Shown in pieces: positions 36,193 through 45,891 of a stretch of DNA of 56,770 bases. Each line of letters opens with the position of its first letter. Position 1 is the first letter of the stretch. Origin of the DNA: Bacillota bacterium (lineage in GTDB: Bacteria > Bacillota > Sulfobacillia > DUMF01); NCBI GenBank assembly GCA_012840015.1, contig DUMF01000001.1, positions 1 to 56,770 of the forward strand, written 5' to 3'. Under the pieces are notes generated by a model. The model did no database searches. It was given only the letters and a program-made list of their open reading frames with translations, and was not told where the DNA came from. Both the position numbers and the translations under genes were made by a program.

Positions 36193-36771
36193 TCAGTGGG
36201 GCCAAACGTAAGGGTACGTGACAAAGGCGGTAACCACAGCAAATAAACCCAAAACGATGAAAAGAGTTGCACCCAGACACTTAATGATAATCGGGCCCGT
36301 CACCTCCCCCAGCATCCGGGACAAACCTGCCGCGAGCATTTCCGATGCCATTAACCCCGCAACCGTCCCCAGCCATACTACGTGTGGCGCGAACCTACCC
36401 GCCATGCTAGCGCTGGCCAGCATCGTCTTATCGCCAAGTTCTGCTAGGAAGAAACCCATTGCTATCCCGAGTACTGTCCCGTCTCCCGAGTATGAGCTGG
36501 ACCCTTTGGGCTCTGCCGTATGAAGCAACCATTTTACTCCCAGCGAAAAGAACAATAGCCCCGAACAAACCTGAAACAGTTTGGCCGGTAGAAAGGTGGA
36601 AAAACCGACTCCCAAAAGCACCGATACCAGGCTGACTGCAGCTGCACCTATGAGCGCACCCAGAAGCATTTTCCCCGAACCATACCGCGCGGCGACAATC
36701 ACTGAAAGGATTTGCGTCTTGTCGCCCAGCTCCGCCAGGAATATGGTCACGAAGCATGTTATCAGACTCAT
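36193..36771 (-). CDS. GDT1/TMEM165-family (UPF0016) cation exporter
   Basis: A 192-residue membrane protein with six hydrophobic spans and the duplicated signature ELGDKT, at FLAELGDKTQ (residues 11-20) and FFLAELGDKTM (about residue 110). Relatives export Mn2+ or Ca2+ in exchange for protons. The start is ATG 36771, which overlaps the cwlD stop as ATGA, so the two are coupled. The next gene on the other strand ends 22 nt away with no visible terminator. Confidence 0.9.
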   Translation of the reverse strand: MSLITCFVTIFLAELGDKTQILSVIVAARYGSGKMLLGALIGAAAVSLVSVLLGVGFSTFLPAKLFQVCSGLLFFSLGVKWLLHTAEPKGSSSYSGDGTVLGIAMGFFLAELGDKTMLASASMAGRFAPHVVWLGTVAGLMASEMLAAGLSRMLGEVTGPIIIKCLGATLFIVLGLFAVVTAFVTYPYVWPH

Positions 36772-37499
36772 CTCGGCTGACTGGACTCTCGGAAATATTT
36801 GAGGATTCCACTGCATATTGCCCAGGCCATCTTGGCCTGATAATCAGGACTTGCCAGCAATGCCTCTTCTTCCGGGTTGGATAAGAACCCGATTTCAACC
36901 GTAGCGGCTGGCATTTTGACGCTCTTGAGCACATACTGATTTATGTTGCTGGACACTTCCCTATCGGTATTCTTGCAGATACGTGCAATTTCGGACTGCA
37001 GGGCTCGCGCCAGTCGCTCTGAATCTTTGTTGACGTCCGCCCTATAAAACACCTGCGCCCCGCGACAATAAGTATATACATCCGCGTTAGCGTGCACGCT
37101 TATGAAGATATCCGCCCTGCAACTGTTCGCCGTCCTGACGCGAGCACTCAGATCTCCAACTTTCCAGCCCGCGCCGGTCTCTTGACCAAGCTCGACGTCT
37201 GTAGTCCTGGTAAGCACTACCTCGATACCAGCACGCTGCAACAAACGGGCGAGCTCCAGTGAGACATTTAACACCACGTCCTTCTCGAGGACACCGCGTT
37301 TACCGACTGCGCCTGGGTCTTCTCCGCCATGGCCCGGGTCAATGACCACGCATCGTAACCCTGACATCACGGGGTGACCTCCACTTACGATAAACCACTT
37401 CAGCCACATCGCCATGCCTACCGCCACTAAGAGCGCCGCAAAGCACACCCGCCTTATACCTCTACCCCGTGACAAAAAAATACCCCCCGCATCTTCCAC
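36768..37499 (-). CDS. cwlD: N-acetylmuramoyl-L-alanine amidase CwlD
   Basis: An amidase_3 enzyme that makes muramic-delta-lactam in spore cortex; up to 243 residues. Seen: an N-terminal membrane anchor at about residues 17-38, VVIDPGHGGEDPGAVG near residue 51 with the zinc histidine, VLEKDVVLNV with the zinc glutamate, ISVHANAD near residue 130 and AATVEIGFLSNPEEE near residue 200. The frame starts at GTG 37499, but the terminator hairpin covers this start. TTG 37475, eight bases after GGGGGG, is a likelier start. Confidence 0.92.
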   Translation of the reverse strand: MEDAGGIFLSRGRGIRRVCFAALLVAVGMAMWLKWFIVSGGHPVMSGLRCVVIDPGHGGEDPGAVGKRGVLEKDVVLNVSLELARLLQRAGIEVVLTRTTDVELGQETGAGWKVGDLSARVRTANSCRADIFISVHANADVYTYCRGAQVFYRADVNKDSERLARALQSEIARICKNTDREVSSNINQYVLKSVKMPAATVEIGFLSNPEEEALLASPDYQAKMAWAICSGILKYFRESSQPR

Positions 37500-37527
37500 C
37501 CAACTAGAGGGATATGCAACGCGGGAG
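37474..37527 (-). terminator. Terminator after rpsI, overlapping the cwlD start
   Basis: A 10-bp stem (minus strand CTCCCGCGTT with GATGCGGGGG, including G-U pairs) and a 24-nt loop, followed by GTATTTTTTT. The 3' arm carries the GGGGGG that would serve as the cwlD ribosome site, so the hairpin could both end the ribosomal transcript and limit cwlD translation. Confidence 0.6.
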
Positions 37528-37558
37528 ATGTCCTATGCTTACGCCTGGACCCCCGTTT

Positions 37559-37951
37559 TCAACGTTTGGAGAATTGCGGCGCCTTCCTTGCCTTCTTCAA
37601 GCCATATTTCCTGCGTTCTTTCATTCTTGGGTCCCTGGTGAGAAGTTTGAACGCCTTCAAAGTCGGCTTCAAACTCGGGTCCAGCACAACCAAAGCCCTG
37701 GCAAGACCATGCCTCACCGCGCCGGCCTGACCTGAAAGCCCGCCCCCCTCTACTTTAACCTCGGCGTTGACCTTGCCTTCCATATTCGTTACCTTCAGCG
37801 GCTCCAACACCCGTACCTGGTAGCTTTTCAGGGGGAAATACTGGTCGAACGGCTTGCCGTTCACTATTAATTTACCCGTACCCGAACCTAACTTTATTCG
37901 GGCCACCGCTTCCTTCCGACGCCCCACGGCGATGTAAAATAACTTAGCCAT
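37559..37951 (-). CDS. rpsI: 30S ribosomal protein S9
   Basis: 130 residues from ATG 37951, with GAGGAGG upstream. Seen: IAVGRRKEAVARIKLG near the N-terminus, GGLSGQAGAVRHGLARALV near residue 70 and the basic tail ERRKYGLKKARKAPQFSKR that reaches the P-site tRNA. Last gene of the long ribosomal cluster, paired with rplM. Confidence 0.97.
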   Translation of the reverse strand: MAKLFYIAVGRRKEAVARIKLGSGTGKLIVNGKPFDQYFPLKSYQVRVLEPLKVTNMEGKVNAEVKVEGGGLSGQAGAVRHGLARALVVLDPSLKPTLKAFKLLTRDPRMKERRKYGLKKARKAPQFSKR

Positions 37952-37963
37952 CAAACTACCTCC

Positions 37964-38398
37964 TCAGCCTACTGACAGCTGTTCCGGCTTTTGAGCCTGG
38001 TGCGGGTGATCAGGTCCACCGTATACTTTCAGTTTCCTGATAAGCTTCCGCCCAAGCCTATTGTGAGGCAACATTCCCTTGACAGCCAGCTCAACCAACT
38101 TACGAGGGTTCTTTTCCCTCAATTCGCCCAGAGGTGTAACTTTCAGCCCTCCTGGGAACATGCTGTGCCTGTACCACGCGTCATGCGTGGCCTTCTTCCC
38201 AGTAAGCAGCACCTTGCTGGCATTTATTACCACAACGAAGTCTCCGGTATCAACATGTGGCGTGAAGACTGTCTTGTGCTTACCTCTGAGGATAGAAGCG
38301 ATTCTCGCAGCCAGCCTGCCAAGAGGTTTGCCAGCAGCATCGATTACGTACCATTTGCGCTCTATTTCCCCTGGCTTAGCCATATATGTCGTGCGCAT
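37964..38398 (-). CDS. rplM: 50S ribosomal protein L13
   Basis: 144 residues from ATG 38398 (AGGAGG nine bases upstream). Seen: [20 protein letters not shown] near residue 17, [18 protein letters not shown] near residue 50 and [19 protein letters not shown] near residue 105. Its ribosome site and first codons lie within the 3' end of truA, a different reading frame. Confidence 0.97.
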   Translation of the reverse strand: MRTTYMAKPGEIERKWYVIDAAGKPLGRLAARIASILRGKHKTVFTPHVDTGDFVVVINASKVLLTGKKATHDAWYRHSMFPGGLKVTPLGELREKNPRKLVELAVKGMLPHNRLGRKLIRKLKVYGGPDHPHQAQKPEQLSVG

Positions 38399-39236
38399 TT
38401 CCACAAACCTCCTGACCACCGGTAATCAAACGACAAAAGTCATTGTAATTCACCCAGCCAGCAGTGTCAAGGAAATCGTAGCGCACACCTAGCAGCCACA
38501 CGCCTTGAGCGGGCAAGGTCTCGCCCGCGTCTTCTCTTCGTCCTGTCTCGAGACACCTTCTAACCGTCCCAGTGGGTAGTCTACCCCTTCCTACCTCTAG
38601 CAGAGTACCCGCGCAGATCCTGACCATGTTATAAAGAAAGCCATTCGCTTCCATTTTCAAGATCAGAAGCCGCCCGGCGTTAACAGGGAGTTCACAGAGC
38701 TCAGCGCTGAAAACCCTGCGCACAGTCGATCTCACCGACGAACCTGTGGCGCAGAACGCGGCAAAATCATGCTCCCCTTCCAACGCCTTAGCTTCGAGCT
38801 TCATTAGCTTCGAATCAAGTTTTCCCCGATAGTGATACGTATAGCTACGTAAAAACGGCGATCGCACTTCCCCCTCGTAAATGACATAGACATAGGTTTT
38901 GCTGCAAGCTGAAAAGCGTGGGTGGAACCCCAAAGGTGCATCGAAAACCTGCGTAATAGAAACGTCTTCAGGCAACCAAGCGTTTAGCGCAGGTACCCAT
39001 TTCTCCCGCGCCAATTCCACATCCGTATCGAAGCTCACTACCTGGCCCAGAGCATGTACTCCGGCGTCAGTCCGTCCGGATGCTAAGACTCGGACTCTCC
39101 TCCCTGTCACCTTCTCGAGTGCACGTTCTAACACCAGCTGCACGGTACGCATTTCACCTTGTAGCTGGAAACCATGGAATCTCGACCCGTCGTATTGGAC
39201 TACAGCTCCTAGCCGTCTTAGACCCTCCGGAGCCAA
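38376..39236 (-). CDS. truA: tRNA pseudouridine(38-40) synthase TruA
   Basis: Isomerises U38-40 in tRNA anticodon arms; 286 residues from TTG 39236. Seen: [13 protein letters not shown] near residue 12, the catalytic aspartate in [15 protein letters not shown] near residue 52, YHYRGKLD near residue 133, and [18 protein letters not shown] near residue 207. No better start is found after the ecfT stop, so it overlaps ecfT by 19 nt. The C-terminus runs about 30 residues past the usual end (after WLLGVRYD) and overlaps rplM by 23 nt. Confidence 0.93.
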   Translation of the reverse strand: MAPEGLRRLGAVVQYDGSRFHGFQLQGEMRTVQLVLERALEKVTGRRVRVLASGRTDAGVHALGQVVSFDTDVELAREKWVPALNAWLPEDVSITQVFDAPLGFHPRFSACSKTYVYVIYEGEVRSPFLRSYTYHYRGKLDSKLMKLEAKALEGEHDFAAFCATGSSVRSTVRRVFSAELCELPVNAGRLLILKMEANGFLYNMVRICAGTLLEVGRGRLPTGTVRRCLETGRREDAGETLPAQGVWLLGVRYDFLDTAGWVNYNDFCRLITGGQEVCGNAHDIYG

Positions 39237-40015
39237 ATCACAGCGACCCCCAGAGCGCAGACTACTGCCATGGCCACGTAATCCCCCAAGCCCATCCGCA
39301 GCTGAACCAGCCTGGTACGTTTCTCGGAGCCCCGGTAGCACCGCGACTCCATAGCCATAGCCAACTCATCCGCACGGCGAAAAGCACTTACGAATAAGGG
39401 CACAAGCAATGGCACCAGGCTTTTTGCCCTTTGAAAGACGTTGCCGCTCTCGAAATCCGCCCCGCGGGCCATTTGCGCCTTCATGATCTTATCCGCTTCT
39501 TCCATCAGCGTGGGAATGAACCTCAAAGCTATGGTCATCATCATGGCCAGTTCGTGCGCCGGTACCCCAATCCGCTGGAGCGGCGAAAGCAGGCTCTCCA
39601 GCCCATCTGTCAACGCGATGGGCGAAGTGGTAAGTGTGAGCAAGGAAGTCGTGCCTATCAGTATGATTAGGCGGATAGACAGGAACATACCCTGCCTTAT
39701 CCCCTCGTAGGTGCCTACCAATGGCCCCAGTTGGAACGCTCTTGTGCCAGGTGTGGTGAAAATGTGTAAGGCCATCGTCAAAATAAGGATGTACAGCACT
39801 GCCCGAAAAGTCCTAACCATTAACTTCAATGGAACTCTAGAGAGCAAGATTGTCAAAACCGAGAATATGCCCATCAGTACCATGCTCATCGCATTCCCGG
39901 CGAGGAATAACAGTATTATGAATGCGACCATCAGGCTGACCTTCGTGCGGGGGTCAAGCGCATGTATGGGGGAGTCCACTGGGTAATACTGGCCGATTAC
40001 GATTCCCTTGAACAA
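39218..40015 (-). CDS. ecfT: ECF transporter transmembrane protein EcfT
   Basis: The membrane scaffold of energy-coupling-factor vitamin and metal importers; 265 residues from TTG 40015 (GGAGG eight bases upstream). Seen: SPIHALDPRTKVSLM near the start, several membrane spans, and the two coupling helices with ARG-type motifs at ALRFIPTLMEEADKIMKAQM and AMESRCYRG. It lies with ecfA1-ecfA2 between rplQ and truA, the standard Firmicutes position. Substrate-binding S components are not in the window. Confidence 0.94.
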   Translation of the reverse strand: MFKGIVIGQYYPVDSPIHALDPRTKVSLMVAFIILLFLAGNAMSMVLMGIFSVLTILLSRVPLKLMVRTFRAVLYILILTMALHIFTTPGTRAFQLGPLVGTYEGIRQGMFLSIRLIILIGTTSLLTLTTSPIALTDGLESLLSPLQRIGVPAHELAMMMTIALRFIPTLMEEADKIMKAQMARGADFESGNVFQRAKSLVPLLVPLFVSAFRRADELAMAMESRCYRGSEKRTRLVQLRMGLGDYVAMAVVCALGVAVIWLRRV

Positions 40016-40854
40016 GTGCCTTTCCTCCTGAGCCAATCCCTTATTGCAGTCCTGGCCTCCTCTACGGTAATCACGTCGCACGGCAAGCCCAGCCTGTACA
40101 TGAGCTCCGTCACCTGCGGCACGCCCAGCCCGACTTCGTGGAGGGCCTCCACCTCGCTGAATACAGACCTTGTGCTGCCATCCATCACTACTTTGCCCTT
40201 GCTAAGCACTATAACCCGCTTGGCCACTCTGGCGATATCCTCCATGTTATGGGAAACCAATATCACCGTTATCTTTCGCTCCTCATGAAGCCTCACGATG
40301 CGCCCCAGAATTCCATTTCTGCCTCTGGGGTCTAATCCGGCGGTGGGCTCGTCCAAGATCAACGTATTGGGAGACATCGCGAGCACCCCTGCGATCGCCA
40401 CGCGGCGCATCTGCCCTCCAGAGAGCTCAAAAGGCGAACGATGGAATAGCTTCTCGTCCACGCCGACCGCCCTAAGCGCTTCTCTTGCCATGATCTCTGC
40501 CTTGTCTGGGGGAAACCCCATATTTCGTGGGCCAAAACACACGTCCGCGAGCACAGTCTCCTCGAACAACTGATGCTCCGGATACTGAAACACCAGGCCC
40601 ACCCTTTGGCGCAGGCTTTTCAGGTTCGTTCCCTTGCTACTCAAGTTGATTCCGTCCACGAGGACCTCCCCGGCAGATGGCTTGAGAAGTCCGTTCATCA
40701 ATTGCACGAGGGTGGACTTGCCCGACCCAGTAGGTCCCATTATGCCGACCGATTCTCCGTCCTCAATTGACAGGCTCACGCCGTCAAGCGCCTTAACTTC
40801 CATGGGAGTGCCGGGGAAATAGTAAAAGCTGACGTCCTTCAGTTCAATCGACAT
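39997..40854 (-). CDS. ecfA2: ECF transporter ATPase EcfA2
   Basis: ABC ATPase of the ECF module; 285 residues. Seen: Walker A GPTGSGKST near residue 40, Q-loop VGLVFQYPEHQLFEETV, signature LSGGQMRRVAIAGVLA near residue 143, Walker B TLILDEPTAGLD, and the switch histidine ILVSHNMEDIA. Start overlaps ecfA1 by 16 nt and its stop overlaps ecfT by 19 nt, indicating tight coupling. Confidence 0.95.
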   Translation of the reverse strand: MSIELKDVSFYYFPGTPMEVKALDGVSLSIEDGESVGIMGPTGSGKSTLVQLMNGLLKPSAGEVLVDGINLSSKGTNLKSLRQRVGLVFQYPEHQLFEETVLADVCFGPRNMGFPPDKAEIMAREALRAVGVDEKLFHRSPFELSGGQMRRVAIAGVLAMSPNTLILDEPTAGLDPRGRNGILGRIVRLHEERKITVILVSHNMEDIARVAKRVIVLSKGKVVMDGSTRSVFSEVEALHEVGLGVPQVTELMYRLGLPCDVITVEEARTAIRDWLRRKGTCSRES

Positions 40855-41669
40855 AGGCTTTCCACCATCTCATCGACAGTCAGAACCCCTGCAGGTATTG
40901 CAAACCCATCCTCTCGGAGCATAGCACCCAGCTCCGCCATAGGAGGCACGTCCAGGCCCCATTCCCTGATGTCGTCTACCCTTTCAAATAAGCTCCTCGG
41001 TTCTCCGTCAGCCACTATGACACCGTCGTTCATAACCACGACCCTATCCGCTAACACAGCCTCGTCCATGAAATGAGTGATATACACCACGGTAATCTTT
41101 TCTTCCCGATTAAGCCTTCGCACAGTCGATACCACTTCGCTTCGTCCGGTCGGATCCAGCATCGCAGTAGGTTCGTCCAGTACGATGCACTCCGGCTGCA
41201 TCGCCAGAATACCCGCTATCGCAAGCCTTTGCTTCTGGCCTCCGGACAAGTTATGAGGTGCAACTTTCCTGTACTCCTGCAAACCCACACATTCCAGGCT
41301 CGCCTCCACCCGTCGTCTGATCTCGGGCGATGGGATGCACAGGTTTTCAGGGCCAAATGCCACATCCTCTTCGACCACGGTAGCAACTATTTGATTGTCG
41401 GGATTTTGAAAGACCATCCCGACCGTCTTTCGAATATCCCATAGCAGGTCTGGCGATTTGGTATTCATCCCCGCGATTAAAACGTCCCCCCTGGTAGGTA
41501 AAAGAAGCGCATTCAAATGCTTGGCCAGGGTGGACTTACCAGAGCCGTTAGGGCCGATGATCGCCACGAAATCCCCCTTTTCAATCCGAAGGTCGATGCC
41601 TCGCAAGGCCTCGACCTCTTCTGGATTGTCGGGGTCGTACTTGAACCATACATCCCTGACTTCGATCAT
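40839..41669 (-). CDS. ecfA1: ECF transporter ATPase EcfA1
   Basis: Partner ATPase, 276 residues. Seen: Walker A GPNGSGKSTLAKHLN near residue 39, Q-loop VGMVFQNPDNQIVATVVEED, signature LSGGQKQRLAIAGILA near residue 143, Walker B CIVLDEPTAMLD and VVYITHFMDEA. It begins 3 nt after the rplQ stop. Confidence 0.95.
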   Translation of the reverse strand: MIEVRDVWFKYDPDNPEEVEALRGIDLRIEKGDFVAIIGPNGSGKSTLAKHLNALLLPTRGDVLIAGMNTKSPDLLWDIRKTVGMVFQNPDNQIVATVVEEDVAFGPENLCIPSPEIRRRVEASLECVGLQEYRKVAPHNLSGGQKQRLAIAGILAMQPECIVLDEPTAMLDPTGRSEVVSTVRRLNREEKITVVYITHFMDEAVLADRVVVMNDGVIVADGEPRSLFERVDDIREWGLDVPPMAELGAMLREDGFAIPAGVLTVDEMVESLCRLN

Positions 41670-41672
41670 TTC

Positions 41673-42020
41673 TTATACCAGCTCTATGATGGCCATCGGG
41701 GCGGAATCGCCTCGTCTAGGTCCTATTTTGATGATGCGCGTGTACCCACCCGGCCTGTGGGCATATCTCGCGGAGAGCGTGGTGAAAACCTTCTTGACCA
41801 CGTCCGGGTCCATCAGGAACGCTGCAGTCTCCCTGCGTGAGGCGAGTGTCCCCTCCTTGCCGAGGGTTATCATCTTCTCCGCCAGCCTGCGCACCTCTTT
41901 TGCCCTGGCGTCGGTGGTTATAATCCTTTCCTTCGCCAGGAGCGCTGTAACCAGGTTCCGCAACATAGCCCTTCGCGGGGCTGAAGAAACCCCGAGCTTC
42001 CTATAACCAGTAGCCAACAC
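41673..42020 (-). CDS. rplQ: 50S ribosomal protein L17
   Basis: 115 residues; GTG start with AGGAGGGAG upstream. Seen: [19 protein letters not shown] (residues 6-24), [20 protein letters not shown] and the closing [12 protein letters not shown]. It follows rpoA, closing the alpha-operon part. Confidence 0.97.
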   Translation of the reverse strand: MLATGYRKLGVSSAPRRAMLRNLVTALLAKERIITTDARAKEVRRLAEKMITLGKEGTLASRRETAAFLMDPDVVKKVFTTLSARYAHRPGGYTRIIKIGPRRGDSAPMAIIELV

Positions 42021-42032
42021 GGCTCCCTCCTA

Positions 42033-42980
42033 CTATTCCTCAGAAGGCTTCAAGGATAGCCCCAAGGCAGCTAGTTTCTGTTTCACTTCTTCCAGCGATT
42101 TCTTGCCCAGGTTCCGCACCTTGATCATTTCTTCATCAGTCTTTTCCACGAGCTCACCAACGGTGTTGATGCCCGCACGCTTCAAACAGTTATACGAGCG
42201 TACTGACAGGTCGAGCTCGTCGATAGGCATCTCCAACAGGCGAGATGTGTTATCCTCTTCGTTGGTGGTAGTCTCCACGGGCATGACGGGGCGTTCCTTA
42301 AGCCCTGCGAACAGCTTAAGGTAATCAGTAAGGATGTTGGCTGCCGCACTTGCCGCCTCGTCAGGGGCAATCGTCTTGTTGGTCCAGATTTCCAGGATTA
42401 GCCTGTCGTAGTCAGTAACGTGTCCGACCCTCGTATCTTCCACCGTAAAATTAACCTTCCGCACCGGAGTGAAAATGGAATCCACTGGGATTACCCCGAT
42501 AGGCTGATCGGGCTTCTTGTTCCTCTCCGCCGACACGTAACCTCTGCCCCGTTCGACGGTCATCTCCATGGCAAGCCTGCCACCCTCAGCCACCGTAGCG
42601 ATGTGCAGTTCCGGATTCATAATCTCCACATCCGCGTCGGTGACAATGTCCGCCGCCTTCACTTCCGTTTCGCCCGTAGCTTCAATTCTCAAGATCCTCG
42701 GTCCTTCCGAGAACATCTTCAAACACAATTCTTTGATGTTTAGCACGATATCTGTTACGTCCTCCACGACACCGGGTATCGTTGAGAACTCGTGCAACAC
42801 GCCCTCTATCTTGACGGATGTAACGGCAGCCCCGGGTAGAGAAGACAGTAACACCCTGCGCATCGCATTGCCCAGCGTGGTCCCATATCCCCTCTCAAGG
42901 GGCTCCACGATGAATTTGCCATAAGACTTATCATCGCTAATCTCGGCGCACTTGATCGTGGGCTTCTCAACCTCTACCAA
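42033..42980 (-). CDS. rpoA: RNA polymerase subunit alpha
   Basis: 315 residues. The N-terminal dimerisation domain has [20 protein letters not shown] near residue 24 and [12 protein letters not shown] near residue 75; the C-terminal domain (from about residue 245) has [18 protein letters not shown] and [21 protein letters not shown], which bind UP elements and regulators. It lies between rpsD and rplQ as usual. Confidence 0.98.
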   Translation of the reverse strand: MVEVEKPTIKCAEISDDKSYGKFIVEPLERGYGTTLGNAMRRVLLSSLPGAAVTSVKIEGVLHEFSTIPGVVEDVTDIVLNIKELCLKMFSEGPRILRIEATGETEVKAADIVTDADVEIMNPELHIATVAEGGRLAMEMTVERGRGYVSAERNKKPDQPIGVIPVDSIFTPVRKVNFTVEDTRVGHVTDYDRLILEIWTNKTIAPDEAASAAANILTDYLKLFAGLKERPVMPVETTTNEEDNTSRLLEMPIDELDLSVRSYNCLKRAGINTVGELVEKTDEEMIKVRNLGKKSLEEVKQKLAALGLSLKPSEE

Positions 42981-43017
42981 CTCAACGCCCTCCTCATCTT
43001 CTCTAAGCCTGAGCGCC

Positions 43018-43653
43018 TTACTTCGAGTACAACTCCACTATCAGGTGTTCCGTAATGGGCGTATCGATTTCCTCTCTCGACGGCAGCCTCAGCACCGTTC
43101 CTTCATAGTTCTCGGGCGAAACTTCCAGCCAAGGGGGTGTACTCCGCGCTTTCGCAGCTTCCACCAATGACTTCACCATCTCCAACTCGCGGCTGCTCGG
43201 AGCGAAGCTGACCCTGTCCCCAGCCCTTACCAAATATGAGGGGATATTTACTTTGTGCCCATTTACCATGATGTGGCCGTGAAGAACCAGCTGTCTCGCT
43301 TGCGGTCTGGAACCGGCGAAGCCCAAACGGTAAACTACGTTGTCCAGGCGTCTTTCTAGCAGCTGCAGCAACGTCTCGCCCGTAACCCCCTTCTTACGGG
43401 CGGCTGCCCTGAAGTATCTCCTGAACTGGGTTTCCAACACACCATAGATCCTTTTCGCACGTTGTTTCTCGCGCAACTGAATGGCGTACTCTGACATCTT
43501 CTTTTTTGTTTGCCCATGTTCGCCAGGCGCATACGCCCTTCTAGACACCGCACATTTGGGGGTATAGCATCTTTGCCCCTTCAAAAATAGTTTCATGCCT
43601 TCTCTGCGGCACAGAACGCAGACAGGCCCAGTTTGTCTGGCCAATAAACCCAC
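43018..43653 (-). CDS. rpsD: 30S ribosomal protein S4
   Basis: 211 residues. The N-terminus has a zinc knuckle ([18 protein letters not shown] with a further CAV cysteine), a cysteine-containing S4 type. The S4 RNA-binding motif is [20 protein letters not shown] near residue 95. S4 often autoregulates the alpha operon; no leader can be assigned here because the genes are packed within 3 nt. Confidence 0.97.
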   Translation of the reverse strand: MGLLARQTGPVCVLCRREGMKLFLKGQRCYTPKCAVSRRAYAPGEHGQTKKKMSEYAIQLREKQRAKRIYGVLETQFRRYFRAAARKKGVTGETLLQLLERRLDNVVYRLGFAGSRPQARQLVLHGHIMVNGHKVNIPSYLVRAGDRVSFAPSSRELEMVKSLVEAAKARSTPPWLEVSPENYEGTVLRLPSREEIDTPITEHLIVELYSK

Positions 43654-43656
43654 CTC

Positions 43657-44046
43657 CTAGACTCTACGCCTCTTAGGTGGCCGGCACCCGTTATGAGGAA
43701 TTGGCGTGACGTCTTTTATGACGCTCACCTCAAGCCCCGCCGCCTGCAGGGATCTGATGGCGGCCTCTCGTCCGGCCCCCGGCCCCTTCACGAACACTTG
43801 CACCTCTTTCATCCCATGCTCCATAGCAGCCTTGGCTGCCGCCTCAGCAGCCATCTGTGCCGCAAATGGAGTGCTTTTCCTTGATCCCTTAAAGCCCATC
43901 TTTCCTGCCGATGCCCATGCGATCACGTTGCCTTGGGTATCGGAAATGCTGACTATCGTATTATTGAACGAAGACCGGATATGGGCTACACCTCGCTCTA
44001 CGAGGCGTCGTTCTTTCTTTTTTGTCTTCGGGCGTCCCTTTGCCAA
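43657..44046 (-). CDS. rpsK: 30S ribosomal protein S11
   Basis: 129 residues. Seen: [20 protein letters not shown] near residue 19, the platform motif [19 protein letters not shown] near residue 88 and the basic C-terminus [12 protein letters not shown]. Start ATG; it lies between rpsM and rpsD. Confidence 0.98.
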   Translation of the reverse strand: MAKGRPKTKKKERRLVERGVAHIRSSFNNTIVSISDTQGNVIAWASAGKMGFKGSRKSTPFAAQMAAEAAAKAAMEHGMKEVQVFVKGPGAGREAAIRSLQAAGLEVSVIKDVTPIPHNGCRPPKRRRV

Positions 44047-44061
44047 GCCATCATCCCTCCA

Positions 44062-44433
44062 TTACTTCTTCCTCTTCACACCAACCGTCTTTCGAGGCCC
44101 TTTCCTCGTCCTCGCATTGGTCTGAGTCCTCTGCCCCCTAACCGGTAACCCTTTTCGATGTCTCAAGCCTCGATAGCAGCCGATATCTATCAGCCGCTTG
44201 ATATTCATCTGTACCTCACTGCGTAGGTCTCCCTCTACCTTAAGATTGCGGTCGATATAGTCCCTTATCTTGGAGATTTCCTCCTCGGTGAGATCCTTCA
44301 CTCTGGTCGATGGGTTTACGCCAGTCGCAGCCAGGATCTTCCTGGAGGTTGGCCAGCCTATGCCATAAATGTATGGAAGGGCGGCTTCGATCCGCTTTTC
44401 TCTCGGCAGGTCAATACCCGCTATACGTGCCAT
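44062..44433 (-). CDS. rpsM: 30S ribosomal protein S13
   Basis: 123 residues. Begins [20 protein letters not shown], includes the helix-two-turn-helix [15 protein letters not shown] and the tail [20 protein letters not shown] that contacts A- and P-site tRNAs. It is preceded by rpmJ. Confidence 0.98.
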   Translation of the reverse strand: MARIAGIDLPREKRIEAALPYIYGIGWPTSRKILAATGVNPSTRVKDLTEEEISKIRDYIDRNLKVEGDLRSEVQMNIKRLIDIGCYRGLRHRKGLPVRGQRTQTNARTRKGPRKTVGVKRKK

Positions 44434-44444
44434 GATATACCTCC

Positions 44445-44558
44445 TTAGCCTTGCCGTTGCTTATGTTTAGGGTTCTCACAGATGACCCGCACTTTGCCTT
44501 TTCTCTTGATGATCTTGCATTTCTCACAGATTCTCTTCACTGAGGGTCTAACCTTCAT
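44445..44558 (-). CDS. rpmJ: 50S ribosomal protein L36
   Basis: A 37-residue protein: [20 protein letters not shown], then [17 protein letters not shown]. The zinc ribbon CxxC-x12-C-x4-H is intact, so this is the C+ form. The ATG has AAGGAGG upstream. It lies between infA and rpsM. Confidence 0.97.
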   Translation of the reverse strand: MKVRPSVKRICEKCKIIKRKGKVRVICENPKHKQRQG

Positions 44559-44570
44559 GACACGGCCTCC

Positions 44571-44789
44571 TTACTTGAAGCGCCTAGTAATCCTCCCCCG
44601 ATTAAGGTCGTAAGGAGATAATTCCACAAGGACCCTGTCTCCTGCAAGTATCCTGATGAAATTCATCCTTATCTTCCCCGAAGCATGCGCCAATACCTTA
44701 TGCCCATTGTCCAATTCTACTCTAAACATCGCATTGGGCAATAGCTCGATCACTCTACCCTCGACCTCTATAACGTCTTCCTTGGCCAT
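44571..44789 (-). CDS. infA: Translation initiation factor IF-1
   Basis: 72 residues from ATG 44789 with AGGAGGTAG upstream. An S1/OB fold: [20 protein letters not shown], then [20 protein letters not shown] and [20 protein letters not shown]. It starts right after the KOW-protein stop (1-nt gap). Confidence 0.98.
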   Translation of the reverse strand: MAKEDVIEVEGRVIELLPNAMFRVELDNGHKVLAHASGKIRMNFIRILAGDRVLVELSPYDLNRGRITRRFK

Positions 44790-44790
44790 A

Positions 44791-45078
44791 TCACCTACCT
44801 CCTTGATCGTGTAAACCGCCGTTCCAAAGCTCCAGAACCGCTCGCAATTCTCTATCGTAGACTCTCTGACCCGAAGCCAACTTGGACCCAATAGCTTCGG
44901 CCACATACCTTTGCGCGATGAGATGCTTTTCGTTCTTTTTCTTCGGGTTATCTATTTTTCGAGACTTGCCATCCGCAATTAACACCCATTTCTCACTAAA
45001 CCCTACGACGACAAAATGCTTCCCTTTATCTCGACCGGCCCTAGAGGTCACTATCTGACCCAACGTCAACCCAACCAC
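44791..45078 (-). CDS. KOW-domain RNA-binding protein (L14E/L27E-like)
   Basis: A 95-residue protein with an N-terminal KOW segment: [20 protein letters not shown] followed by [20 protein letters not shown]. Similar small proteins stand between map and infA in many Firmicutes and are thought to bind RNA or ribosomes; the precise role is unknown. It ends one base before infA. Confidence 0.85.
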   Translation of the reverse strand: MVGLTLGQIVTSRAGRDKGKHFVVVGFSEKWVLIADGKSRKIDNPKKKNEKHLIAQRYVAEAIGSKLASGQRVYDRELRAVLELWNGGLHDQGGR

Positions 45079-45132
45079 CCCAATAAGAGGTACAACAAAC
45101 TAATAATACCAAATTGAGTCCAACTTATACGT

Positions 45133-45891
45133 TCATGGGTCCCTTTCAAGCGTGGTCAGGATTTCAGCACCGTCCTCCGTCACAACGATGCTATGCTCGA
45201 AATGGGCGGAAAGGGACCCATCACGAGTAACTACTGTCCACTCATCCGGCCTCACCGTGACTTCGTACGATCCGGCATTGACCATAGGTTCTATGGCAAG
45301 GGTCATGCCTGCCTTCAGAATAGGGCCCATGCCAGGAGGACCATAGTTGGGCACCTGCGGTTCCTCCCACATGGTTGTACCAATCCCATGTCCAACGTAA
45401 TCGCGTACTACCGAGAACCCCGCCGCCTCAACCACGGTCTGGATAGCGTGACTTATATCGCTCAGATGAGCGCCAGCCCGCGCCGCGCGTATCCCCTCTT
45501 CGAGGGCTGTTTTCGTTACCGAAATCAACCGTAAAGCCAGTTCGCTCACGTGACCGACCGGTACTGTGATCGCCGCATCACCGTAATACCCATCTACCAC
45601 TGCACCCGTATCGATGCTGATCAAGTCGCCTTCTTTCAGTCTCCGCTTGCCAGGTATTCCGTGCACAACTTCTTCGTTGACTGAGGTGCACAGCGTAGCG
45701 GGAAAACCTCGGAAACCTTTAAAAGCAGGAACGGCTCCATTAGACCTGGCCACGTGCTCTGCCAGTCTATCCAGCTCAGCCGTGGTCACGCCCGGGCGCA
45801 CCGCCTCGCGCACGGCTTGCAGCATTAGAGCTACTACCCGTCCAGCCTTTCTCATCGCCTTTATCTCTTCCGCTGACTTAATGTTGATCAT
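45133..45891 (-). CDS. map: Methionine aminopeptidase type I
   Basis: Removes N-terminal Met from new proteins; 252 residues. The metal ligands are present: DTGAVVDGYYGDAA near residue 94, VGHGIGTTMWEEPQVPN near residue 168, ALEPMVN-type segment LAIEPMVNAG near residue 200, and EHSIVVTEDG near residue 233. The ATG lies 14 nt inside the end of adk. A 54-nt gap separates it from the KOW gene. Confidence 0.97.
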   Translation of the reverse strand: MINIKSAEEIKAMRKAGRVVALMLQAVREAVRPGVTTAELDRLAEHVARSNGAVPAFKGFRGFPATLCTSVNEEVVHGIPGKRRLKEGDLISIDTGAVVDGYYGDAAITVPVGHVSELALRLISVTKTALEEGIRAARAGAHLSDISHAIQTVVEAAGFSVVRDYVGHGIGTTMWEEPQVPNYGPPGMGPILKAGMTLAIEPMVNAGSYEVTVRPDEWTVVTRDGSLSAHFEHSIVVTEDGAEILTTLERDP

